Assembly: GCA_036397875.1 (NCBI GenBank)
Contig: DASWIC010000105.1
Coordinates: forward strand, 1-19,901
Direction of reading: 5' to 3'
DNA: 19,901 nucleotides
Source: SG8-41 sp036397875
GTDB lineage: Bacteria; Pseudomonadota; Gammaproteobacteria; Burkholderiales; SG8-41
Position 1 is the stretch's first letter. Each line of letters opens with the position of its first letter. The translations under genes were made by a program, and so were the position numbers. The notes below the pieces were generated by a model. It was not told the DNA's origin, ran no database searches, and worked only from the letters and a program-made list of their open reading frames with translations. This document shows positions 8,678 to 15,200 of the stretch, piece by piece.

Positions 8678-9052
8678 TCAGGACTCGCGCGGGAGAATGC
8701 CGATCAGCTCGGCGAGCACATGGTCGCGGCCGCTGCCCGCGTACACGCGCACTTCAATGCGGCGAAACAGCGGGTTCGGCGTCGCTTTGGCTTCCTCGAC
8801 GCACTCGAGTGGCACTCCGCCTTGCGGGCATTCGACGGTGCGGCTGCCGATGCCGGGAAAGGCACGCGCGGCGCGCAGCTCGGCGATCCGGTTCTCGGCG
8901 GAGATCTGCGCCAGTAGGCGCAGCTTCAGCTCGGCGCCCGTCTGCGCCATCGTGCCCACCGCGCGCAGGCCGGCGAGCAGCGCTACGGCAACGATCGCGA
9001 GCGCCACCAGCACCTCGATCAGCGTGAAGGCGCGCGCGCGGTGGCTTCTCAT
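8678..9052 (-). CDS. gspI: Type II secretion minor pseudopilin GspI
   Basis: GspI nucleates the pseudopilus tip with GspJ and GspK. The ATG at 9052 overlaps the gspH stop as ATGA, so this start is preferred over the longer open frame. The product is 124 residues, normal for GspI. The leader MRSHRARA is followed by FTLIEVLVALAIVAVALLA, with F9 and E13 in place. The residue before the cleavage site is alanine, where glycine is usual; the prepilin peptidase is expected to tolerate this, perhaps with altered efficiency. The downstream AELKLRLLAQISAENRIAELR segment is typical of GspI. Confidence 0.94.
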   Translation of the reverse strand: MRSHRARAFTLIEVLVALAIVAVALLAGLRAVGTMAQTGAELKLRLLAQISAENRIAELRAARAFPGIGSRTVECPQGGVPLECVEEAKATPNPLFRRIEVRVYAGSGRDHVLAELIGILPRES

Positions 9053-9477
9053 TCGGTCGGCTTCAGGTTGCCGAGCGCGTCGAGCGCGAGCCGCACTTCG
9101 GCCCCGGCCGTGGCGATGTGCAGCGTCGCCGCATCGAGCAGCGGCTCGCGGCCGAACACGATGTGACCACCTTCGATGCTCCGCACCTCGAACGGCCACG
9201 CCCGCCGGCGCAGGACGTCATCGCTCCAGTCGCGCGCCGCCTCCTCGTCGAGCGGCCGGAAGCGGTAGCCGTTGATATCGGCTTCCCATACCAGCGTCCG
9301 CCCGGTGATCCGCGCCTCGTCCTGCGCAATGCGGAACAGGGCGCCGAGGCGCGCGGTTTCCTCGCGCAGCAGCCGGGCGTCGCTTTTCGGCACCGAAAGC
9401 GCGACCACGGCGGCGGCGATGCCGAGCATGGCGATCACGACCAGGAGCTCGATCAGCGTAAACCCGGCGCGGCGCAT
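9049..9477 (-). CDS. gspH: Type II secretion minor pseudopilin GspH
   Basis: GspH is the minor pseudopilin that joins the tip complex to the GspG shaft. The leader is MRRAG with cleavage before FTLIELLVVIAMLGIAA, giving F6 and E10. The following GspH-type region contains LREETARLGALFRIAQDEA and GRTLVWEADINGYRFRPL, a hallmark of the family. The ATG at 9477 gives 142 residues and a compact prepilin leader. A GTG at 9489 would add four residues, and the ribosome-site evidence does not separate the two. It begins about 15 bp after the gspG stop and overlaps gspI. Confidence 0.93.
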   Translation of the reverse strand: MRRAGFTLIELLVVIAMLGIAAAVVALSVPKSDARLLREETARLGALFRIAQDEARITGRTLVWEADINGYRFRPLDEEAARDWSDDVLRRRAWPFEVRSIEGGHIVFGREPLLDAATLHIATAGAEVRLALDALGNLKPTE

Positions 9478-9492
9478 GAGAGCGTGCACGAG

Positions 9493-9945
9493 CTACAGAT
9501 CCCAGGAGCCGACGTCGCCATCGGCCCCGCTGCCGCCGGGCTGGTTATCGGCCCCGAGCGAGAAGACATCGATTTCCCCGCGCACGCCGGGATTGAGATA
9601 TTGATAGAGGTTGCCCCATGGGTCCTTGGGGATCTTGTCGAGGTACTTCTGCCAGTTCTTCGGGACCGGGTCGCCCTGAGGCCTGGTGACGAGCGCCGCC
9701 AGTCCCTGCTCGGTCGTGGGGTAGCGTCCGTTGTCCAGGCGATAGAGCTTCAATGCCTGCATGATCGCCGCAACGTCCTGCTTGGCCGCCACGGTGCGCG
9801 CCTCATCGGTGCGGCCGACGACCCGCGGCACGATCAGCACGGCGAGGATGCCGAGGATCACCACCACCACCATGATCTCGACCAGCGTGAAGCCGCGCGC
9901 CGACCGCGCGGCCGGGCTTGCATCGCAGGTCGTTCCGTCGATCAT
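9493..9945 (-). CDS. gspG: Type II secretion major pseudopilin GspG
   Basis: GspG is the most abundant pseudopilin and forms the periplasmic shaft. The 150 residues have an unusually long leader of 18 residues ending ARSARG. FTLVEIMVVVVILGILAVLIVP follows, with F19 and E23. Family motifs follow: TDEARTVAAKQDVAAIMQAL, YRLDNGRYPTTEQGLAALV, and PKDPWGNLYQY (107-117). The C-terminal loop DVFSLGADNQPGGSGADGD carries the acidic residues that bind calcium in GspG structures. The ATG at 9945 is preceded by GGTGGA with a 3-base spacer. An upstream TTG at 9963 is less likely. It is the first gene of the operon, with a promoter just upstream. Confidence 0.97.
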   Translation of the reverse strand: MIDGTTCDASPAARSARGFTLVEIMVVVVILGILAVLIVPRVVGRTDEARTVAAKQDVAAIMQALKLYRLDNGRYPTTEQGLAALVTRPQGDPVPKNWQKYLDKIPKDPWGNLYQYLNPGVRGEIDVFSLGADNQPGGSGADGDVGSWDL

Positions 9946-9992
9946 GGTTCCACCGTCACGCAAGGCCCGCGGGGCGCGGGTTTCCGCTGCGT

Positions 9993-10021
9993 ATTATGTT
10001 TCCGCACACCCATAAGAGCAA
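9993..10021 (-). promoter_or_regulatory. Sigma70-like promoter of the gspG operon
   Basis: On the minus strand the sequence reads TTGCTC (10021-10016), a 17-base spacer, and CATAAT (9998-9993). The -10 hexamer matches 5/6 and the -35 matches 3/6. Transcription would start near 9986, leaving a leader of about 40 bases before the gspG ATG at 9945. It faces away from the gspC promoter about 70 bp to the right. Confidence 0.55.
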
Positions 10022-10089
10022 GGAGCTTTCCGGCGCGCCGGCGCGGATTCCGCGCGCGGCAACTCGTGGCGATGGGCGGTGGCGATGCC

Positions 10090-10118
10090 TTTACTGACGC
10101 GCGCGCGGCATCTATCAT
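10090..10118 (+). promoter_or_regulatory. Sigma70-like promoter of gspC
   Basis: The plus strand reads TTTACT (10090-10095), a 17-base spacer, and TATCAT (10113-10118), matching consensus at 4/6 and 5/6. The predicted start near 10125 lies 22 bases before the gspC ATG at 10147. This supports that start over the in-frame ATG at 10071, which is upstream of the promoter. Confidence 0.55.
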
Positions 10119-10146
10119 CGGCGCTGCGGACAATCAACGGATCCGG

Positions 10147-10644
10147 ATGAATCGGCCTCTCTCGATGTTGCGCAATCGGCCCTGGTTGCGAATCGGCGTC
10201 TCGGGCGCGAATCTCGCGCGCGCGTGCACGTTCGTGCTGGTGCTCGCGCTCGCAGCGACGATCACGGGAGGAGTGTTGGAGTTCAGCGCGCGCCGGACCT
10301 CTTCCGAGCCCGTGCGCCCCGTTACCCTGGGCGATTCCGCTCCCCGCACTCGCGCAGCGGACATTGCGCCCATCGCGTTCCTGTTCGGCGCGCTGCCCGG
10401 CGCCGACGGGAGCGACATCCGGCTCGTCGGCGTCATTGCGCAGGGCAAGCTCGGCAAGGGAATCGCGCTGCTCGCGGTGGACGGCCGGCCGCCGCTCGCG
10501 TTGCGCGCGGGTCAGGGCATCGCGGCGGGTGTGACGCTGGCGGAAGTGCGCGCCGACCGGGTATTGATCAGCCGCTCAGGCGCCGTTCAGGAGATCCGGC
10601 TCCCCGCCAAGCCCGCGCCCGACGGCATCGTCAAGGTGCGCTGA
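10147..10644 (+). CDS. gspC: Type II secretion protein GspC (short form, HR domain only)
   Basis: GspC connects the inner-membrane platform to the secretin through its homology region (HR), which binds the N0 domain of GspD. The 165 residues have a basic cytoplasmic tail, a membrane segment at about 26-44 (ACTFVLVLALAATITGGVL), and a linker. The HR domain covers about 72-153, with DIRLVGVIAQ, GIALLAVDGRPPLALRAGQG and DRVLISRSGAVQEIRLP. There is no C-terminal PDZ or coiled-coil domain, so this is the short form also annotated as T2SS protein N-like. It is the only gsp gene on the plus strand and is transcribed away from gspG from its own promoter. The start at 10147 is supported by the promoter position; an ATG at 10165 is also possible. 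Confidence 0.88.
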   Translation: MNRPLSMLRNRPWLRIGVSGANLARACTFVLVLALAATITGGVLEFSARRTSSEPVRPVTLGDSAPRTRAADIAPIAFLFGALPGADGSDIRLVGVIAQGKLGKGIALLAVDGRPPLALRAGQGIAAGVTLAEVRADRVLISRSGAVQEIRLPAKPAPDGIVKVR

Positions 10645-10653
10645 ACCACCTTC

Positions 10654-12900
10654 TCACGCTGCGTTCGCGCGCCGGATCCGCACCACCGCAAGAGCGAGGA
10701 GGAGAACGATGCTCGCCGCGGGCGCGGGATGTTTGATGACGGTTACGATCGGCCACAAGGCTCCTCTGACTACGGCGCGCAGCCAGTCGCGTTCTCGGAT
10801 GAACTCCGCGACCGGAGGCGAGTACCGGTAATACAGCTGCACGAACGCTCGCCCGGCTTCGCTCTTCATGAGGTGATCATCGCGGAATCGGCGCAGCGTC
10901 ACGACGTCGCCAGCCATGGAGCTTCCGTAGGCCGCCGTCGCAATGAAACAGCTGCAGGGATTGCTCTGGGTGCAGCTTCCACCGCTCCCACCGCCTCCGC
11001 CACCACCGGGAGGTGCCGTCGCGGTGAAGGTGGCGGTGCAGGACTTGGTGACATTCATCGTCACGACGCCGCCCGCGCAATTTCCCGACCAGCCCGAGAA
11101 CGTCGAGCCGCCCGCCGCCATCGCCGACAGGCTCACCACGGTATTCGCAGCGAATCGGGCCTGGCACGTGGCGCCACACGCGATGCCCGACGGGTTCGAC
11201 GTCACGGTGCCGATGCCGGTGCCAGACTTCGCAATGGTCAGGGTCACGGGCCCGTCGAGCTCCGTGACGGTATTGCTGCCGGCGTTCGTCACGTAGGCAC
11301 GCGCCCCATCGGGACTGATGGCGATGCTTTCGGGCCCGTTGCCCACGGTGACTGGAGCAAGGACCAGGTCGTTCACGACGCCGATCACGCTGACCGAGTT
11401 GCTCCCGTTGTTGACCACGTAGACGCGGCTGTTGTCGGGGCTGACGGCGATGCCGGCCGGGCGCGTCCCGACCGCGATGGTCGTCTTCACCTGGCTGGTG
11501 GCGGCGTCGATCACCGTGACCGAATTGCCCAGATAATTGGAAACATAGGCTTTCGCGCCGTCGGGTGTGACGGCGATCGCGGTCGGACGCGCTCCGACCG
11601 GAATGCTGGTCGCCGTGGGCGCCATCTTGACCGTGTCGAAGACTCTGACGACGTCGAGGTTGGAAGCGGTTCCATCCGCGAACGCAAAGTACGCGCGCTG
11701 TCCATCCGGATTGACGGCGATCCCCAGCGGCGTCCAGCCCGGGCCGAGGGCGAAACTCGCTACCGCGGTCTTGGTCGCGATGTCGATTACCACGACCGCC
11801 CCGCCATCCTGGTTGTCCGAAACAAAAAGGTGCCGGCCATCCATGCTGATGGCGAGCCCCTGCGGATTGAGCGTCGGCCCGCCTCCCGCATTGACCATGG
11901 AACCGTTCACGACGACGGGGATCATGTCCGTCTTCGCCGCGGTCGCCGCATCGAGCACGGAGATGCCGCCCGACCCGTTAGTCACGTATACCCATCTGCC
12001 GGACGGACCGGCGACGATCGAATGCGCCTGCGCCCCCGTGGTTGGAGAACCCAAGACAAAGTTGTTTGCCGTGTTGATCAGAGATACCGGCGCCGAGCGG
12101 GTCGCCACATACGACTTGCGTCCATCGGGGCTGAACGTCACGCCCTCCGGTACCGCGGCGGTAGCGATGGTCGCGGTAACGACCGGTTCCGGAAACGTCG
12201 CGTTGCGGTTGAAGTGCAGCGGACTGATGGCGAGTCCCTGCGCCGTGGTCAAGCGCACCGGGCCGCTCGTCGCTCCTGCCGGCACGCGCGCGGTCAACGC
12301 GACATGGCTTGCCGACAGCGTTTCGGCCGGCGTACCGTTGAAGGTGATCGCATTGTCTGCCGGCAGGGCGCCGAGATTCGTGCCGACGATCGTCACCAGC
12401 GCATTGGGCGTCCCCGCCGGCGGATTCACGAAACGTACGCGCGGCCCTCCCGGCTTTGCGATCCGGATCCCGGTGAACGTTCCCTGGCCCTGCTGCCCGG
12501 GCTGAGTCCAGGTGCCGCCGGCATTGCCGCTGTTCGAATCAACCGCGGTCAGCATCCAGGTATTCTGGAAACAAGGGGGACGGTCCAGCGTCCCCATTAC
12601 GATGTTGTTCGAACCTGCCGATGCGTCGACCGCGCCGTCGATGCAATCGACGTCGCCGCGGAGGGTGGCGGTTCCGGTGACACCCGACGCGGACTGGGAG
12701 AGTTCCGCCTCCCACGTCCCCGTCACCAAACCCTGGGCGGTATTGGATCCGGTCCAGGTACCGGCCCATACACCGGAGACGTCCGGGGGCGAGGACGGGG
12801 CCGGCGGGCTATCATCGTTCCCGCCACCACCGCATGCAGCCAGCGCCACCACCATGAGGCCTGCGGCCAATCGCGCCAAGGATCGAGATTCGATTCGCAT
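10654..12900 (-). CDS. Lipoprotein with IPT/TIG domain, YVTN beta-propeller and CFI-box C-terminal region
   Basis: This is a large predicted outer-membrane lipoprotein of unknown function. The 748 residues begin with a lipoprotein signal ending in lipobox LAAC (C23; glycine at +2, so outer-membrane sorting is expected). Next come a beta-rich domain (about 40-148) and an IPT/TIG-like domain (about 153-230, VTIVGTNLG and AITFNGTPA). A YVTN-type beta-propeller follows at about 245-550, with repeated units such as PTAIAVTPDGAKAYVSN and PAGIAVSPDNSRVYVVN. A Cys-rich repeat with FSGWSGNCAGG lies at about 553-627, then a poly-Gly linker. The C-terminal region opens with CFIATAAYGS (C651 on) and LRRFRDDHL, continues with YYRYSPPVAEFI, and ends in a hydrophobic helix (about 727-740) and RIRR. 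I recall this as the CFI-box-CTERM type of tail. GGAGGGG before the ATG at 12900 fixes the start. Its stop is 9 bp from the convergent gspC stop. Confidence 0.82.
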   Translation of the reverse strand: MRIESRSLARLAAGLMVVALAACGGGGNDDSPPAPSSPPDVSGVWAGTWTGSNTAQGLVTGTWEAELSQSASGVTGTATLRGDVDCIDGAVDASAGSNNIVMGTLDRPPCFQNTWMLTAVDSNSGNAGGTWTQPGQQGQGTFTGIRIAKPGGPRVRFVNPPAGTPNALVTIVGTNLGALPADNAITFNGTPAETLSASHVALTARVPAGATSGPVRLTTAQGLAISPLHFNRNATFPEPVVTATIATAAVPEGVTFSPDGRKSYVATRSAPVSLINTANNFVLGSPTTGAQAHSIVAGPSGRWVYVTNGSGGISVLDAATAAKTDMIPVVVNGSMVNAGGGPTLNPQGLAISMDGRHLFVSDNQDGGAVVVIDIATKTAVASFALGPGWTPLGIAVNPDGQRAYFAFADGTASNLDVVRVFDTVKMAPTATSIPVGARPTAIAVTPDGAKAYVSNYLGNSVTVIDAATSQVKTTIAVGTRPAGIAVSPDNSRVYVVNNGSNSVSVIGVVNDLVLAPVTVGNGPESIAISPDGARAYVTNAGSNTVTELDGPVTLTIAKSGTGIGTVTSNPSGIACGATCQARFAANTVVSLSAMAAGGSTFSGWSGNCAGGVVTMNVTKSCTATFTATAPPGGGGGGGSGGSCTQSNPCSCFIATAAYGSSMAGDVVTLRRFRDDHLMKSEAGRAFVQLYYRYSPPVAEFIRERDWLRAVVRGALWPIVTVIKHPAPAASIVLLLALAVVRIRRANAA

Positions 12901-12905
12901 GGGAT

Positions 12906-12912
12906 CCCCTCC
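12906..12912 (-). promoter_or_regulatory. Strong ribosome binding site of the propeller lipoprotein
   Basis: The minus strand reads GGAGGGG, ending 5 bases before the ATG at 12900. It decides this start over the in-frame ATG at 12939, which would place an unlikely Arg/Pro-rich stretch before the lipoprotein signal. Confidence 0.7.
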
Positions 12913-12990
12913 AATTCGTCGCGGCGGGGGGCGTCGCATGGGGCAAATCGACGGTCCCGCTGCTCACGGCGCTGATCGTGCGCCGGGGGG

Positions 12991-13034
12991 GCTTGCGGAT
13001 CGCTTACCGCAGGCTTACGGATGACTTACTAATG
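12991..13034. promoter_or_regulatory. Four tandem 11-bp units, candidate response-regulator operator
   Basis: Reading the plus strand, four consecutive 11-base units occur: GCTTGCGGATC (12991), GCTTACCGCAG (13002), GCTTACGGATG (13013) and ACTTACTAATG (13024). The core CTTAC (CTTGC in the first) recurs exactly every 11 bases, placing all four on the same face of the helix. OmpR/PhoB-family regulators bind direct half-sites spaced 11 bp apart, as in the CTTAA-type PmrA box. The array lies 91-134 bp upstream of the propeller lipoprotein gene. No clear -10/-35 pair was found next to it. Confidence 0.5.
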
Positions 13035-13076
13035 GGACCGGGGCCTAACTGGCTGATTCTTTTACTACAAGACCGG

Positions 13077-14054
13077 CTATTTTCTCGCGAGCGCGGCTTC
13101 GATCGTTTTCACGACCTCCGCTTCGTAGGCGCGGATGAATTCGACGCTGTCCTTGGACGCGATATTGCGTACCTTCATCACTTTGGCTGGCGGGGGCTTG
13201 GCGGCGTCCACGCGCCGGAAGAACTCGACGGTGCGGGCGAGATCGCGGCCGAGCGCATCGTAGACGCGCTCGCACAGCGGGAAATGGCGGCTGTAGGTCA
13301 TCTCGCTCGCCATGCCAACGTTGTTAAAAGACCCCCTTCTCCATGCCAGCGCCCGCTCGGCGCTGCGGAACACGCGGGCGCGTTCCTTCAGCAGCGCATC
13401 GGCTGACATCTCCTTGCTATCGTAGCGCGCATAGTGCGCGGCGAGCCGCTCGTAGAGCACCGTGACGCTGTGAGTGCGCTTGGCCTCCAGGCTCGTGTAG
13501 CGCTGGATTGCGACGAACTCGCGGGCCCCGGGACCGTATTTCTCCCTGCTGAACTGCGCCATCGCCTGGTAGGCAATCAGGTTGCAGAGCGCCTCCTCGA
13601 TGCCGTAGGGGAAATCGAATTGCTCATGGCAGTCTTCGTGAAAGACGAGATAGAGGAAGCGCTGCAGCTGAGCGCCAAGCACCTCGGGACTCACCGCCGC
13701 GCCGACTTCGCCCAGCACCTCCACCGCGCCGAAATAGACGTCCGCGCCATCGGCGTGGGCCCGGCATTCCCGCTCTGTTGCCACGTCGTACCAGAGGATG
13801 GCCGGGTCCTCGTATGAATACGGCAGGTAGAGCGGCGACACGTGGCCGCAAAACGGGACGCTCTTCTGCTCCTCGGAGAACTCGAGGAAGGTAGCGGTCT
13901 TCCTGAAGCCAATGCGCTGCTCGAACGCCCTGACTTCCTCGAGCAGCGGCTCCCATGCTTTCGGGACGCGCACTCCGCACGCCGCCAGCGCCGCCACCAG
14001 CAACGCGAGAGCCGCAACCCGGACCCACAGGCCGTGATTCACGTCCAGCCCCAC
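13077..14054 (-). CDS. Putative zinc metallopeptidase lipoprotein (aminopeptidase-like)
   Basis: The product has a lipoprotein signal (VRVAALALLVAALAAC, lipidated Cys at 26) and so is probably attached to the outer membrane. The catalytic signature is HEDCH (139-143), an HExxH zinc motif, followed ten residues later by GIEEALCN, whose glutamate (153 or 154) would be the third ligand in a gluzincin arrangement. The helical region after it contains LEAKRTHSVTVLYERL and a late SFNNVGMASEMTYSRHFP. Both resemble the proteobacterial putative aminopeptidase family (PF10023) in my memory, but the N-terminal half does not match it clearly. The frame stays open to 14306, but the signal peptide sets the start at GTG 14054 (325 residues) or GTG 14042. 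The gene shares the strand of the propeller lipoprotein, 176 bp upstream of it. Confidence 0.6.
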   Translation of the reverse strand: MGLDVNHGLWVRVAALALLVAALAACGVRVPKAWEPLLEEVRAFEQRIGFRKTATFLEFSEEQKSVPFCGHVSPLYLPYSYEDPAILWYDVATERECRAHADGADVYFGAVEVLGEVGAAVSPEVLGAQLQRFLYLVFHEDCHEQFDFPYGIEEALCNLIAYQAMAQFSREKYGPGAREFVAIQRYTSLEAKRTHSVTVLYERLAAHYARYDSKEMSADALLKERARVFRSAERALAWRRGSFNNVGMASEMTYSRHFPLCERVYDALGRDLARTVEFFRRVDAAKPPPAKVMKVRNIASKDSVEFIRAYEAEVVKTIEAALARK

Positions 14055-14091
14055 TCGTTGTCCACGCGAACAGAATAACGCAATGCCCGGA

Positions 14092-14120
14092 TTGAAGGAT
14101 GACAAGCTGCGGTGCACAAT
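14092..14120 (+). promoter_or_regulatory. Possible promoter of the ParB-domain gene
   Basis: TTGAAG (14092-14097) and CACAAT (14115-14120) are separated by 17 bases, each matching 4/6 of the sigma70 consensus. Transcription would begin near 14127, about 53 bases before the ATG at 14180. It lies in the 125-bp divergent gap with the metallopeptidase gene. Confidence 0.4.
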
Positions 14121-14179
14121 GGCCGGCGAATCCCGCTGCACCCGACAATAGACTCGATTTTCCCGGTGGAGATCCCGCA

Positions 14180-15172
14180 ATGGCACCAACGGCAAGACCC
14201 AAGCCAGCCACCGGGCGCAAGCGCGCGCCCGCCAAGCGTGCGCCGAAGAAAGCGGCGGCGCGCTCGCGCGGCATCGAGCCTGAGGCATGCCGCCTCGATG
14301 CTGCATCGTCCGAGGTCGCTGACCTCAGTCGCCGCATCGAGCACGAAGGCGGTGTCGTGCTGGGCGCCTACCACGAGCCGCTCGGCGGCCATCCGGTGGT
14401 GTTCGCGTCGCTGCCGATCGACAAGATCGAGCCCACCCCGTTTCAGCGCGACCTGTCGGAGGCGCACCACAAGAAGCTCGCCGGAGTTCTCGACAAGACC
14501 GGCCTCTTTCTCGACCCCGTAATCGCCATCACCGCGCCCCGGGAGGGATTCTGGACGCCCAACGGGCGCCACCGCCTGGCGGCGATGCGCCGGCTGGGGG
14601 CAAGGGCGATCACTGCGCTCGTCGTACCGCGGCGCGAGATTGCCTGGCAGATCCTCGCGTTGAACACCGAGAAAGCGCACAACCTGAAGGAGCGCTCGCT
14701 CGAGGTGATCCGCATCTACCGGGGGCTGCTCGAGGAGGACGGCGCGCGGCCGGAGACCGAGTTTGCCTACTACCTCGAGGAGGCGGCGCTGGTGACGCTG
14801 GGCCTGTGCTACGAGCAGAAGAAGAATTTCGCGGGCGGCGCCTACGCGCCGATCCTGCGCCGCCTCGAGACGTTCTCCGGAGACTCGCTGCGCAAGGCGC
14901 TGCACGCGCATGAGAAGCACGCCGGGAAGGTGTTCGAGCTGGACGAGCTCGTCGCGGGCGTCGTGGAGAAGCTGAAGGCGAAGGGTCTCATGAGCCCCTA
15001 TCTCAAGACCTTCGTGGTGGCGCGCATCAATCCCCTGCGCTGGATCCAGGGCGAGCCGCCGCCGCTCGAGGAGGTGCTGAAGACGATGCGCGAGCGCGCG
15101 GCGAAGTTCAACACCGACAAGATCGGGCAGGAGGATCTGGTCGTCGTCGGGGGCGCCCCCGACGAAGGGTGA
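14180..15172 (+). CDS. ParB N-terminal-domain protein with basic histone-like tail
   Basis: This is an orphan ParB-fold protein of unknown role. The 330 residues begin with a Lys/Arg/Ala/Pro-rich tail (about 2-31, including GRKRAPAKRAPKKAAARSRG), probably disordered and DNA-binding. The ParB/Srx-like domain spans about 73-150: LPIDKIEPTPFQRDLSEAHH, a second strand region LDPVIAITAP, and NGRHRLAAMRRLGA (128-141), corresponding to the GxRR box that binds nucleotide in ParB CTPases. The remaining half is helical (RSLEVIRIYRGLLEE, FSGDSLRKALHAHEKHAGK) and has no ParB helix-turn-helix or dimerization domain that I recognise. The start at 14180 has GGTGGAG about 9 bases upstream. No parA partner is adjacent, so ordinary chromosome partition is unlikely. 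Confidence 0.75.
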   Translation: MAPTARPKPATGRKRAPAKRAPKKAAARSRGIEPEACRLDAASSEVADLSRRIEHEGGVVLGAYHEPLGGHPVVFASLPIDKIEPTPFQRDLSEAHHKKLAGVLDKTGLFLDPVIAITAPREGFWTPNGRHRLAAMRRLGARAITALVVPRREIAWQILALNTEKAHNLKERSLEVIRIYRGLLEEDGARPETEFAYYLEEAALVTLGLCYEQKKNFAGGAYAPILRRLETFSGDSLRKALHAHEKHAGKVFELDELVAGVVEKLKAKGLMSPYLKTFVVARINPLRWIQGEPPPLEEVLKTMRERAAKFNTDKIGQEDLVVVGGAPDEG

Positions 15173-15200
15173 GGAATGCGGGACGGAAGAGGAGGAACGA

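Noticed and set aside
9118..10146. Upstream extension of the gspC frame on the plus strand
   Set aside because: The extension crosses gspH and gspG antisense, lies upstream of the predicted gspC promoter, and has no recognisable sequence; only the part from 10147 is GspC.
10729..12975. A 748-codon open frame on the plus strand opposite the propeller lipoprotein
   Set aside because: It is composed of Arg/His/Gly/Asp-rich low-information sequence with no domain. It exactly shadows a gene with clear domains, signal peptide and ribosome site on the other strand, which is a common artefact in GC-rich DNA.
14055..14179. A promoter for the metallopeptidase gene (TATTCT near 14073-14078, or TTGTCA further upstream)
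   Set aside because: The -10-like and -35-like boxes are not at a workable distance from each other, so no pair could be supported.
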